Shown here one piece after another: positions 26,206-35,485 of a DNA stretch of 64,000 nucleotides. The stretch's first letter is position 1. Each line of letters starts with the position of its first letter. Source of the stretch: Vagococcus sp. CY52-2 (GTDB taxonomy: Bacteria; Bacillota; Bacilli; Lactobacillales; Vagococcaceae); NCBI RefSeq assembly GCF_022655055.1, contig NZ_CP093384.1:310001-374000 (forward strand). The letters run 5' to 3'. A program made the translations under genes and the position numbers. Under the pieces are notes generated by a model, which saw only the letters and a list, made by a program, of their open reading frames with translations, searched no databases and was not told the DNA's origin.

Positions 26206-27483
26206 ATGTCAAAATTCAAAGAGTCATTTAAAAATCCATCTTATCTACAAAGTTCATTAACCTTACTACTATTCTTCGCTTCATGGGGAGTATGGTGGTC
26301 ATTCTTCCAGCTATGGCTGACTTCTGAATCTAACGGTTTGGGATTAAGTGGTAGCGCTGTCGGAACGATTTTTTCAGCTAATTCATTAGTAACATTAATT
26401 TTTATGTTTATATATGGTACGTTGCAGGATAAGTTGTACATCAAACGAACACTATTAATTGTTTCAGCAGGCATTGCAACACTTGTGGGACCGTTTTTTA
26501 TATGGGTTTATGGTCCATTACTAAAAAATAATTTTAATTTAGGAATACTTGTAGGAGCAGTTGTTTTATCAGCTGGATTTCTATCATCAGTTGGCATTTT
26601 TGAAGCGGTGACCGAAAGATTTAGTCGTTTGTTCGATTTTGAGTATGGTCAAGCTAGAGCCTGGGGATCATTTGGGTATGCGATTGTTGCATTATTAGCC
26701 GGTTTCCTTTTTGTGAAGAATTCTAACTTAAATTTCTGGGCTGGCTCATTTTTTGGCTTATTATTATTACTTAATTTATTGTTATGGAAACCTAAAGCTG
26801 AGAAAATAGCTAGCAAAGAATTTGAAGACAAACAAGCAGAATCAAGTAGTATTCCGTCTCTGAAAGAGATGTTTGGATTACTGAGATTACCGCAACTATG
26901 GGCAATTATTATTTTCATTGTGTTTACATGGACATTTTATAATGTATTTGATCAACAAATGTTTCCAGGTTTTTACACTAGTTTATTTTCAACATCAGCA
27001 GCAGGTGAAAAAATGTATGGTACGTTGAATGCGATTCAAGTATTTTGCGAAGCAATTATGTTGGGTGTTGTCCCAATCATCATGAGAAAAATCGGTGTAA
27101 GAAACACACTATTATGTGGTGTGACTATCATGTGCGTGAGAATAGGTCTATGTGGTTTTGCCTCATCACCAACAGCTGTTTCTTGTATTAAAATGCTACA
27201 TGCCTTAGAAGTACCGATGTTTATTTTACCAATGTTTCGTTATTTTACTTTGCATTTTGATACTAAATTATCAGCCACTCTTTATATGATTGGGTTTCAA
27301 ATTGCAGCACAAGTAGGTCAAGTTATTTTATCTACTCCATTAGGAATATTAAGAGATAAAGTGGGTTACCAGTCAACATTTAGAATTATTTCAATGATTG
27401 TTTTAGTGGCAGGGGTTTATGCCTTCTTTATTCTTAAAAAAGATGATCAAGATGTTCAAGGAGATCCATTCATTAGAGGTTAA
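26206..27483 (+). CDS. cscB: Sucrose:proton symporter, CscB (LacY) family
   Basis: A 425-residue, 12-segment oligosaccharide:H+ symporter. It resembles E. coli sucrose permease CscB through its length: FFASWGVWWSFFQLWL, FEYGQARAWGSFGYA (with the conserved Arg), WTFYNVFDQQMFPGFY, LLHALEVP-like MLHALEVPMFILP, and LSTPLGILRDKVGYQSTF. It imports unphosphorylated sucrose. GGGGGAAA precedes ATG 26206; the ATG at 26152 lies in the operator region and is rejected. It opens the operon cscB-cscA-scrK. Confidence 0.9.
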   Translation: MSKFKESFKNPSYLQSSLTLLLFFASWGVWWSFFQLWLTSESNGLGLSGSAVGTIFSANSLVTLIFMFIYGTLQDKLYIKRTLLIVSAGIATLVGPFFIWVYGPLLKNNFNLGILVGAVVLSAGFLSSVGIFEAVTERFSRLFDFEYGQARAWGSFGYAIVALLAGFLFVKNSNLNFWAGSFFGLLLLLNLLLWKPKAEKIASKEFEDKQAESSSIPSLKEMFGLLRLPQLWAIIIFIVFTWTFYNVFDQQMFPGFYTSLFSTSAAGEKMYGTLNAIQVFCEAIMLGVVPIIMRKIGVRNTLLCGVTIMCVRIGLCGFASSPTAVSCIKMLHALEVPMFILPMFRYFTLHFDTKLSATLYMIGFQIAAQVGQVILSTPLGILRDKVGYQSTFRIISMIVLVAGVYAFFILKKDDQDVQGDPFIRG

Positions 27484-27529
27484 TAAATAAATTAATGACT
27501 ATTAAAAACGAGAAAGTAGGAGATTTATT

Positions 27530-28960
27530 ATGACAAACAAAGATACGATTGAATTAACAAACACACGCTATAGACTAGGGTATCATGTATCTGCGCCATC
27601 AGGATGGATTAATGATCCAAATGGTTTTTGTTTCTTTGATGGTTATTATCATGTGTTTTTCCAACACCATCCACATAGTGCTGAATGGGGACCAATGCAT
27701 TGGGGACACGCTAGAAGTAAAGATTTAGTTCATTGGGAAGAATTGCCAATTGCGTTGACACCTGGTGATAAAGAAGACGAGGATGGTTGCTTCTCAGGTA
27801 GTGCAATTGAAAAGGATGGGGTACTCTATCTATTCTATACTGGACATCATTATTATGGAGATGGTGATAAAGAACATTTTTGGCAAAATCAAAATATGGC
27901 TTACAGTACAGATGGCATTCATTTTACAAAATATGAAAATAATCCTATCATCGCTAAAGAGCCTGGAGATAATACACATCACTTTAGAGATCCGAAAGTT
28001 TGGGAAAAAGATGGCATTTATTACATGATTTTAGGAAGTCAAGGTGAAGATGGACTAGGTAGAGCCATTATTTATTCATCTAAAGACTTATTAGAATGGG
28101 AATATGAAGGGCCTATTTCTAAAGCAACTGGGTTAAAAACGGAAGGCTTTATGTGGGAATGTCCAGACTTTTTTAATCTTGATGGAAAAGATATCTTATT
28201 ATTATCACCACAAGGAATCGATGCTCAAGGGAAAGATTATTTAAATCTGTTCCAAACAGGGTATTTCATTGGTGATTATGACTATAAAACAGCAACATTT
28301 ACACGTGGTGAGTTCCATGAATTGGATAAAGGGCATGATTTTTATGCGACACAAACAACATTAGCACCAGATGGTAGAAGAATTGTAATCGCGTGGATGG
28401 ATATGTGGGAAAGCCCAATGCCTGAGCAAGAAGATGGTTGGGCAGGAGCTTTAACTATTCCACGTGAATTGAGATTAAAAAATGATCATCTTTACATGAC
28501 ACCTGTTAAAGAATTAGAAACTTTGCGCGCAGAAGAATTAAAGCATGATACAACAACTGTAATGAAAGAATTATGTTTAATAAAAGATGCCTTATCTAAT
28601 GAATTATTAATAGATGCTCCACTAGATAAGTCAGAAGAACAAGAACTCATTATTTCATTAAAAACGTCTGAAAATGATTTGGTTTTATTAACTTATTCTA
28701 ATAAAACGAATGAATTTATTTTAAAACGTAATGACAAAGACGACTTAAGATATGGTACAATTCAGTCATGTGATAAACTGTCATTACGAGTATTTATTGA
28801 TACAAGTTCGATTGAAATTTTTATTAATGATGGAGAGCTCGTGTTCACTGAGCGTTTTTATACTGAGGAAAAACCTGAGGTATGTCTTTCAGTTAGTGAA
28901 AAACAAACAATTTCTTATACAGTTTATCGTCTTGAAAACGATGCAGTTTCTTATAACTAA
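27530..28960 (+). CDS. cscA: GH32 sucrose hydrolase (invertase, CscA-like)
   Basis: A 476-residue cytoplasmic GH32 enzyme splitting sucrose to glucose and fructose. Catalytic motifs are WINDPNG (Asp29; Ile instead of the usual Met), HFRDPKVW and MWECPDFF. It is closer to CscA than to its neighbour at 23453: GHDFYATQT, WMDMWESPMP, DGWAGALTIPREL and IDTSSIEIFINDGE follow the CscA pattern. Since CscB delivers unmodified sucrose, invertase rather than sucrose-6-phosphate hydrolase activity is expected. AGGAG precedes the ATG. Confidence 0.9.
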   Translation: MTNKDTIELTNTRYRLGYHVSAPSGWINDPNGFCFFDGYYHVFFQHHPHSAEWGPMHWGHARSKDLVHWEELPIALTPGDKEDEDGCFSGSAIEKDGVLYLFYTGHHYYGDGDKEHFWQNQNMAYSTDGIHFTKYENNPIIAKEPGDNTHHFRDPKVWEKDGIYYMILGSQGEDGLGRAIIYSSKDLLEWEYEGPISKATGLKTEGFMWECPDFFNLDGKDILLLSPQGIDAQGKDYLNLFQTGYFIGDYDYKTATFTRGEFHELDKGHDFYATQTTLAPDGRRIVIAWMDMWESPMPEQEDGWAGALTIPRELRLKNDHLYMTPVKELETLRAEELKHDTTTVMKELCLIKDALSNELLIDAPLDKSEEQELIISLKTSENDLVLLTYSNKTNEFILKRNDKDDLRYGTIQSCDKLSLRVFIDTSSIEIFINDGELVFTERFYTEEKPEVCLSVSEKQTISYTVYRLENDAVSYN

Positions 28961-28972
28961 GGAGGTTTTATT

Positions 28973-29845
28973 GTGTTAATTGGTAGTATTGAAGCAGGTG
29001 GAACAAAATTTGTCTGTGCTGTAGGGGATGAAGATTACCGTGTGAAAGATCAAATTACTTTTCCTACTACTACACCAGAAGAAACATTAAAAAAAGCAGT
29101 GGATTATTTTAAGCAATTTGAGATTGACGCACTAGGTGTGGCATCTTTTGGGCCAATTGAAATTAGAAAACATTCGCCAAAATCTGGTTATATTACAACG
29201 ACACCAAAACCAGGTTGGAAAAATGTCAATGTACTAGGTTATTTAAAAGAGGAATTAAATGTTCCAATGTCTTGGACAACTGACGTGAATGGCTCAGCGT
29301 ATGGTGAATATATTATGTCCACTTTATCAAATGAAAAAATAGATTCATTGGTTTATTATACTGTTGGAACAGGTGTTGGCGGTGGAGCCGTTATTAACGG
29401 TGACTTACTAGGTGAAGCGGGACATCCTGAGATGGGACACACCTATGTTAAGCGTCATCCTGATGATTTAGAATTTGAAGGGATTTGTCCTTATCATGGT
29501 GACTGCTTAGAAGGATTAGTTGCTGGTCCAACTTTTGAAGCTCGTTTGGGCAAAAAAGGTGAAACGGTTCCTTTAACAGATCCAGTTTGGGATATTATGG
29601 CTTATTATTTAGCACAGGCTGTTATTCAAACAACTCTTATTATTCGACCAGATAAAATCGTGTTTGGCGGAAGTGTGGCGAATGAAACCTTACTTGAAAA
29701 AGTTCGTAAAAATGTGACTGAACTCTTAAATGATTATGTTGGGTTACCACCTCTAGACAAGTACATTACTCGACCATTAATTAAAAATAATGGCTCAGCA
29801 ACATTGGGTAACTTTGCTTTAGGATTAAACCAATTACAAGAATAA
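28973..29845 (+). CDS. scrK: Fructokinase, ROK family
   Basis: A 290-residue ScrK that phosphorylates the fructose released by invertase. It opens with LIGSIEAGGTKFVCAVG (phosphate loop), has TVGTGVGGGAVINGD and the zinc-site region EMGHTYVKRHPDD with ICPYHGDCLEGL, giving the His and three Cys ligands of ROK kinases. Start is GTG with AAGGAGG upstream. The pseudogene at 24973 is a paralogue or older copy. Confidence 0.95.
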   Translation: MLIGSIEAGGTKFVCAVGDEDYRVKDQITFPTTTPEETLKKAVDYFKQFEIDALGVASFGPIEIRKHSPKSGYITTTPKPGWKNVNVLGYLKEELNVPMSWTTDVNGSAYGEYIMSTLSNEKIDSLVYYTVGTGVGGGAVINGDLLGEAGHPEMGHTYVKRHPDDLEFEGICPYHGDCLEGLVAGPTFEARLGKKGETVPLTDPVWDIMAYYLAQAVIQTTLIIRPDKIVFGGSVANETLLEKVRKNVTELLNDYVGLPPLDKYITRPLIKNNGSATLGNFALGLNQLQE

Positions 29846-29852
29846 TACTAGT

Positions 29853-29892
29853 AAAAAGGCTTTTATAATGAAGTGTTATAAAGGCCTTTTTT
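29853..29892 (+). terminator. Terminator of cscB-cscA-scrK
   Basis: AAAAGGC-TTTTATAA pairs with TTATAAA-GGCCTTTT, followed by a T-run. It separates the structural genes from the regulator, which must have its own transcript or arise by read-through. Confidence 0.85.
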
Positions 29893-29932
29893 ATGCTATT
29901 CTAGACACAGAAAAATGACGAGGGGTAGTTTT

Positions 29933-30943
29933 ATGAGACCGAAGTTAGAAGATGTAGCCAAAAGAGCAAATGTATCAAAAACAACCGTGTCGCGGGTATT
30001 AAATAATCGAGGATACTTAAGTCAAAAAACGATTGATAAGGTTAACCAGGCGATTGAGGAGCTTAATTATCAACCAAACGTGGTGGCGAGGCAGCTTTAC
30101 AATAAAAAAACTAATATTATTGGATTGCTATTTCCAACTGTAGCAAACCCTTTTTTTGGTGAGCTGGCTGAAGCATTAGAAAAGAAACTATATGAAAAAG
30201 GTTATAAAGTATTAATTGGTAATTCAATGAATGATTCCAAAAAAGAATCAGATTATTTAAATCAATTATTATCGGAGCAGGTAGATGGTTTAATTGTTGG
30301 AACGCATAATCAAGGAATACAGGAATATAAATATCAAAATCTACCCATTGTGGCGATTGATCGCGTGATGAATGAAGACATTCCAGTTATTGAGTCAGAT
30401 AATTATCAGGGTGGTAGATTTGCTACTAAGGAATTGATTGAGCAAGGAGCAAAAAATATCATCCATACGAATGGACCTAGTGAATTAGAAACGCCAGCTA
30501 AACGTCGTCGAATAGCTTATGAAGAAACAATGAAGGAACATGATTTGATACCTAATACAATAACATTAGATTTTAATATTCCCTATCAAGAAAAGAAAAA
30601 AATATTTTATGATTTATTTGAAACATACCCAGATGTAGATGGAATTTTTGCATCAAATGATATGGATGCGGCCTTAATTTTACAAGTTGCAAAAGAAAAA
30701 CGTATACGCGTACCAGAAGATTTATTACTTGTAGGTTATGATGGGACGCTTATGACACGGAGTATTTTGCCAGATTTGACTACTATTATTCAACCGATAG
30801 ACGAGATGGCAGAGATAGCAATTGATATTTTAATGAAACGAATAAATAAAAAAGAAACAGAGAAAGAATATATCCTTCCAGTAAAAATTTGGCGAGGAAA
30901 AACATCAAAAAAGGACAGCTATAAGTCGGACATCATCTATTGA
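29933..30943 (+). CDS. scrR: LacI-family sucrose operon repressor
   Basis: A 336-residue LacI/GalR regulator. The HTH and hinge (KLEDVAKRANVSKTTVSRVLNN, then AIEELNYQPNVVARQL) are followed by an effector domain (NIIGLLFPTVANPFFGEL, VDGIFASNDMDAALILQVA, GYDGTLMTRSILPDLTTI). It differs from the module 1 regulator in the recognition helix (VSKTTVSRV against VGVGTVSRV), consistent with the different operator (CCGG centre). Start ATG 29933 follows GAGGGG; ATG 29915 is rejected. Regulation of cscB-cscA-scrK is inferred from position. Confidence 0.88.
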   Translation: MRPKLEDVAKRANVSKTTVSRVLNNRGYLSQKTIDKVNQAIEELNYQPNVVARQLYNKKTNIIGLLFPTVANPFFGELAEALEKKLYEKGYKVLIGNSMNDSKKESDYLNQLLSEQVDGLIVGTHNQGIQEYKYQNLPIVAIDRVMNEDIPVIESDNYQGGRFATKELIEQGAKNIIHTNGPSELETPAKRRRIAYEETMKEHDLIPNTITLDFNIPYQEKKKIFYDLFETYPDVDGIFASNDMDAALILQVAKEKRIRVPEDLLLVGYDGTLMTRSILPDLTTIIQPIDEMAEIAIDILMKRINKKETEKEYILPVKIWRGKTSKKDSYKSDIIY

Positions 30944-31160
30944 AGTAAAGTTATAGTTCCTTATATTTAATTCATGTAAAATGTATTTGTTGATAAATTA
31001 AGGTTAATGGTTATGACTAAATTGAATATTTGAAATAAATTCTGCGTGACAATATGGTGTAAATTAAGATGAAGTAGGACTGATTATTCTTTTATAATCT
31101 AATAAATTATGTCATGATAGACAAAGTGACAGTTAGACGATAAAGGAGATTGATGATAAT

Positions 31161-31901
31161 ATGAGAAACATAAAAATGACGATTGAATATGATGGGAAAA
31201 GATATCAAGGATGGCAACGGTTAGGAGATTCTGATAAAACAATTCAAGGCAAGATAGAAAATATTATTCATCAAATGACTGGTGAAAAAATAGAAATTAT
31301 AGGCTCAGGTAGAACAGATGCAGGAACTCACGCAAAAGGACAAGTGGCTAATTTTAAAACAGAATCAACTATGTCTTTGGACGAGATGTTAGACTTTTTT
31401 CATCAATACTTACCACAAGATATTGTAGTGAAACAACTTAATGATATGCCAGAACGATTTCATGCTAGATATAATGCAAAGGGAAAACAATATAGCTATA
31501 ATGTCTGGAATCATCGTATTCCATCAGCTTTTTATAAAAATTATAGCATGCATGTCCCAGAGTACTTAAATATAGAAAAAATGGAAGAGGCGTGTGAAAA
31601 ATTAAAAGGAACGCATGATTTTCGAGGGTTTTCTGCATTGAAAAAAACGAAAAAATCAACTACTCGAACTATATCAGATATAGCCATTCAACGTCATGGT
31701 GACATTTTGCAATTTACCTTTGTAGGGGATGGCTTTTTACATAAAATGGTTCGCATTATGATGGGAACATTACTTGATATTGGTGTAGGTCGTTTAACTG
31801 TAGAAGACATCGATAATATTTTTGAGACTGGTATTAGAAGTCAAGCAGGTGATACAGTGCCAGCACAAGGTTTATTTTTAGATGAGGTATTTTATAAGTA
31901 A
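31161..31901 (+). CDS. truA: tRNA pseudouridine(38-40) synthase
   Basis: A 246-residue TruA modifying the anticodon stem-loop of tRNAs. The catalytic aspartate is Asp53 in GRTDAGTHA; MTIEYDGKRYQGWQ, LPERFHAR-like MPERFHARYNAKGKQYSY and FLHKMVRIMMGTLLDIG are all present. Length is typical. AAGGAG precedes ATG at 31161. The 217-base gap upstream (30944-31160) holds no gene that I can support and no clear terminator. Confidence 0.97.
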   Translation: MRNIKMTIEYDGKRYQGWQRLGDSDKTIQGKIENIIHQMTGEKIEIIGSGRTDAGTHAKGQVANFKTESTMSLDEMLDFFHQYLPQDIVVKQLNDMPERFHARYNAKGKQYSYNVWNHRIPSAFYKNYSMHVPEYLNIEKMEEACEKLKGTHDFRGFSALKKTKKSTTRTISDIAIQRHGDILQFTFVGDGFLHKMVRIMMGTLLDIGVGRLTVEDIDNIFETGIRSQAGDTVPAQGLFLDEVFYK

Positions 31902-31902
31902 T

Positions 31903-31942
31903 AAAAAAAGAAGAAACGTGTTGAGACACATTTCTTCTTTTT
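31903..31942. terminator. Bidirectional terminator truA / DHA2 exporter
   Basis: AAAAAAGAAGAAA-GTGT pairs with ACAC-TTTCTTCTTTTTT around TGAG; it overlaps the end of the convergent transporter gene by one base. Confidence 0.88.
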
Positions 31943-33357
31943 TAATCTTTTTTGAAGAATCTGATACCAGTTAACATTGTGGCAATGAAGCAAATAACAA
32001 ATGAAGTGATATAAACAGCATGCATCCCATAAATGAAAACATCTGGACGTCCTGCTATATAAGTTGTAACCCTTTGTCCATAATGCTGACTCATTGCAGC
32101 GTACAAGATAGTTGTTGATAGAGAAATTCCTACCACCATCCCTAAATTTCGTGCAAGAGAATTTAAACTACCTGCTACACCTAAATCCTTTTTCTCGACA
32201 TTGCTCATAACAAGAGTGTTATTGGGTGCTTGAAATAAGGCATTTCCAAGACCGACAAAAATAGAAGCAAATATAAAAAAGATAAGAGATGTTTGTTCGC
32301 CTAAAGTTAAATAGAGTAATTGAGAAATAGTGATTAAAATCAATCCCACAAAAGTTAATAATTTTGCACCAACTTTATCAGTGATATATCCACTAACAGG
32401 AGAGCCAATTATCATAGTAAAAGGAACTACCATCATTAAGATACCTGCAAAACTAGCAGAATAGCCTCTTGTATTTTGTAAATAAAAAGGAATCACAACA
32501 TTTGTAAAAAAGTTTGTGACAAAAATCATAGAAGCTGTTAACAAACTTAACGTAAATACTTTATTTTTAAATAAAGAAAATTGAATGAGAGGATTGTTCT
32601 TTTTTGTCTCAATTCGGTAAAAAATTACCATCGTTATCAATGCAATAATAATTAATAAAATAGGCAATGTGTGTGTATAACCTAATTCTTGACCGATAAA
32701 TATGCCACCAAATAAAGTTAAAATAATTGTGGCAAATAATATAAATCCGATAAAATCAATTTTAGTCCCAGATTTTGTTGAATCTTTTGGTAAAACTTTT
32801 TGTCCAAGTAAGATAGTTAATATGCCAATAGGTACATTGATTAAAAAAATATATTCCCAAGAAAATTGGGCAAGAATGACACCGCCAAGTCCAGGACCCA
32901 TAATCGATCCCAGTGACACGAAAGCACCAATCATCCCTAATGCTCGACCACGTTCACTTAACGGAAAAACTTCTGTGATAATTCCTGTGTTTGTTGACAT
33001 AGTCATACTAGCACCAATCGCCTGGATAACACGAGAAAGTAGGATGAGTTCAAATGTATGAAAGACACCACATAATAACGAACCTAAGACAAATGTTATC
33101 GTTCCAATACGAAATATTTTAATCTTTCCAATACTGTCGCCAACCTTACCGAAAAGTGGTAAACAAGCACAAACGGTCATTAAATAAATTGATACAATCC
33201 ATTCTGCTTGATTCATTGGAATATGCATGTCTTTTGACATTACTGGTAGAGCGATATTAACAATACTTCCATCTAGTGTAGACATGAAAGTAAATAGTCC
33301 AATCGCAACTAAGACAAGCCATCTATTTTTGCTAGGTGATTGATTTATTGTTTTCAT
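31942..33357 (-). CDS. DHA2-family multidrug MFS transporter (14 TM)
   Basis: A 471-residue drug:H+ antiporter of the EmrB/QacA group. The first segment carries the family motif LDGSIVNIALPVM. Motif A-like GKVGDSIGKIKIFRIG, motif C-like GPGLGGVI and the post-TM6 WEYIFLINVPIG are present. The start is ATG 33357, with GGAGG 8 bases upstream; earlier in-frame starts lack such a site. Drug range is not predictable. A divergent XRE-cupin regulator lies next to it and may control it. Confidence 0.9.
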   Translation of the reverse strand: MKTINQSPSKNRWLVLVAIGLFTFMSTLDGSIVNIALPVMSKDMHIPMNQAEWIVSIYLMTVCACLPLFGKVGDSIGKIKIFRIGTITFVLGSLLCGVFHTFELILLSRVIQAIGASMTMSTNTGIITEVFPLSERGRALGMIGAFVSLGSIMGPGLGGVILAQFSWEYIFLINVPIGILTILLGQKVLPKDSTKSGTKIDFIGFILFATIILTLFGGIFIGQELGYTHTLPILLIIIALITMVIFYRIETKKNNPLIQFSLFKNKVFTLSLLTASMIFVTNFFTNVVIPFYLQNTRGYSASFAGILMMVVPFTMIIGSPVSGYITDKVGAKLLTFVGLILITISQLLYLTLGEQTSLIFFIFASIFVGLGNALFQAPNNTLVMSNVEKKDLGVAGSLNSLARNLGMVVGISLSTTILYAAMSQHYGQRVTTYIAGRPDVFIYGMHAVYITSFVICFIATMLTGIRFFKKD

Positions 33358-33562
33358 TAATTTTTCCTCCATTAATCTATTGGTATAGCGTTTAACATCA
33401 TTCATTGGAATAAAGTAAGTGAAATGAATAACCAATAATAAATAAACTACTTTATTATCTTACTACAAAGTTTCATTTTTTAGGGGAATTTTTTATAAGA
33501 AACAAACTACGATATTTATGATAAACTAGGTTGAAAGAATAAATTAGGGGGACAGGTTGTTT

Positions 33563-34120
33563 ATGGTGGAAAGCAATGAAAAAGATGTTGTTCATCAGTT
33601 AGGTGTCTATATTAGAAAGATAAGAAAAGAGTCCGGACTAACGATGGAACAACTATCAAAAAAATCAGGCGTGAGTGTTTTATCAATTGGTAATATTGAA
33701 AATGGTCGGACCAATCCAACGATTAATATTTTATGGAAGTTATCCCAAGCATTAAATATGACCTTATCCCAATTAATTGGTTACTCTAATGTATCAAATA
33801 CTGTATCTAAAGTCAGCACCATGGCTTATTTTATGAGTGATTTAACAAAAGGATGGCTGGTGCAACCTGTTTTTCGTGAAGATAATATTGAAGTGTTTAG
33901 AGTATGCTTAAAGGCTAATTCTATTAATACCGCACAATATCAGCCAAAGGAATCTGTTGAAGTATTAACGGTAATGAAGGGGAAAATTGCTATAAAAGTC
34001 GAAGGTAACATTTATCATTTAGAAACATATGATACGATTAATTTTTATTCTGGAACCATTCATGAATACATTAATGAAACTGATGAGGATGCTCTTTTAA
34101 GTATTGTTGTTAAATATTAA
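33563..34120 (+). CDS. XRE-family regulator with C-terminal cupin domain
   Basis: A 185-residue protein with an N-terminal lambda-repressor-type HTH (residues 10-65: LGVYIRKIRKESGLTMEQLS, SVLSIGNIENGRTNPTINIL) and a C-terminal cupin (VEVLTVMKGKIAIKVEG, YHLETYDTINFYSGTIHEY). This architecture is typical of small-molecule-sensing repressors such as PuuR/SutR. ATG 33563 is chosen; TTG 33557 is possible. It sits between the divergent DHA2 exporter and a co-directional MFS transporter, either of which could be its target. Confidence 0.88.
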   Translation: MVESNEKDVVHQLGVYIRKIRKESGLTMEQLSKKSGVSVLSIGNIENGRTNPTINILWKLSQALNMTLSQLIGYSNVSNTVSKVSTMAYFMSDLTKGWLVQPVFREDNIEVFRVCLKANSINTAQYQPKESVEVLTVMKGKIAIKVEGNIYHLETYDTINFYSGTIHEYINETDEDALLSIVVKY

Positions 34121-34164
34121 AAAGTATATTATAATATATATTTATATATTATAATATACTTTTT
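34119..34164 (+). terminator. Perfect 22-bp A+T hairpin after the XRE-cupin gene
   Basis: The left arm (34119-34140, AAAAAG then alternating A/T) is an exact reverse complement of the right arm (34143-34164), with a 2-base TT loop; the right arm ends in CTTTTT. The left arm begins inside the stop codon of the regulator. It may terminate, or be a regulatory palindrome for the downstream transporter. Confidence 0.7.
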
Positions 34165-34182
34165 GATTTAAGGAGATTAATG

Positions 34183-35346
34183 ATGGAAAAGAAAATAAAT
34201 AAAGTGTTGTTGTTAGGAGTTATTTTTGTAGCGATGAATTTACGATCGCCCATTACTGCTGTAGGACCATTAATAGGGGTTATCTCAGATGATTTAATAC
34301 TTTCAGGAGGGCAAGCGGGATTAATTACTACTATTCCATTGATGTCTTTTGCTATTATTTCTCCAATTGTACCTAAATTAGCAAATAAATGGACAATAGA
34401 AAAAACAATTTTTGGTGCTTTAATTGTCTTATTACTAGGTATGTTTTTACGAGCTATCCCACAACTAACTTTTTTGTTTTTAGGAACAACATTTTTAGGT
34501 GCAACTATTGCGATTTGTAATGTTCTTATCCCAGGACTTGTAAAAAAAGAATTTCCTCATCAAAGTGGTTTAGTAACAGGAATTTATTCTGTCAGTATGA
34601 ATTTAACAGGTGCAATTGCATCTGGAATCAGTATTCCTTTAGTAAGAAAAATTGGATTAGACTGGAACGTTGCTTTGGGATTATGGTCAATTTTAGCATT
34701 AACAGCATTTATTTGTTGGCTACCTCAGTTGAAACGTCAAGATAAAGAGGTTCAAGAGATGGTTTCACAAGAGAATATATCCATTTGGACGTCAACGCTT
34801 GCTTGGTCAGTCACGTTATTTATGGGGATTCAGTCCTTTATTTTTTATGTATTAGTTGCGTGGCTACCAGAAATGTTAGTGGACAAAGGGCTATCGACAA
34901 CACAAGCAGGTGGTATGTTATCATTACTGCAAATGACGTTGTTGCCTATCACATTTATTGTGCCAATTATTGCTGAAAAACGACCAAATCAAAAAAGTTT
35001 TGTTTGGGTTTCTTTTTTATTGTTTGCTTTTGGTATTTTAGGATTAATGGGAAATAATATGAAGATAGTGACTCTGTCTATTATGGGAATAGGTATAGCT
35101 GGAGGAATTGCTTTTAGTTTATCCATGATGTTTTTTAATTTACGAACAACGAGTGCAAAGCAAGCCGCTGAACTATCGGGAATGGCTCAGTCTGTTGGGT
35201 ATTTACTTGCAGCAACAGGTCCTTTTTTATTTGGTTTTTTACATGATGTAACAAAAACTTGGCAGTCATCTCTGATTATTTTATTAATGATGACAAGTAT
35301 TTTATTAATCGTTGGGCTTAACTCAGCGAAAAAACGTGTTATCTAA
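34183..35346 (+). CDS. MFS transporter, CynX/NimT family
   Basis: A 387-residue 12-segment permease. The opening KVLLLGVIFVAMNLRSPITAV followed by GPLIG is characteristic of the CynX (cyanate/NimT 2-nitroimidazole) family. Segments SLSMMFFNLRTTSAKQAAELSGMAQS (two overlapping parts) and the short cytoplasmic loops agree. Substrate unknown. ATG 34183 is favoured (AGGAG with 7-base spacing) over 34180. Confidence 0.85.
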   Translation: MEKKINKVLLLGVIFVAMNLRSPITAVGPLIGVISDDLILSGGQAGLITTIPLMSFAIISPIVPKLANKWTIEKTIFGALIVLLLGMFLRAIPQLTFLFLGTTFLGATIAICNVLIPGLVKKEFPHQSGLVTGIYSVSMNLTGAIASGISIPLVRKIGLDWNVALGLWSILALTAFICWLPQLKRQDKEVQEMVSQENISIWTSTLAWSVTLFMGIQSFIFYVLVAWLPEMLVDKGLSTTQAGGMLSLLQMTLLPITFIVPIIAEKRPNQKSFVWVSFLLFAFGILGLMGNNMKIVTLSIMGIGIAGGIAFSLSMMFFNLRTTSAKQAAELSGMAQSVGYLLAATGPFLFGFLHDVTKTWQSSLIILLMMTSILLIVGLNSAKKRVI

Positions 35347-35386
35347 CATTAACAAGGTATAAAAATTTTTATACCTTGTTAATGTT
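35345..35386. terminator. 42-base perfect palindrome, terminator after the CynX-type gene
   Basis: AACATTAACAAGGTATAAAAA is followed without a gap by its exact reverse complement. It can form a 21-bp stem, with tight loop, and begins at the stop codon of the upstream gene. As a palindrome it could act on either strand. Confidence 0.75.
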
Positions 35387-35485
35387 TATTTTGTTTATGA
35401 AAAATTTGAAAAAGATAGAGATAAGAAAGAATGTGTGGTAAAATGAGAAAAAAATGAGAATGATTAGAAAAAGGGGATGGGTTTA

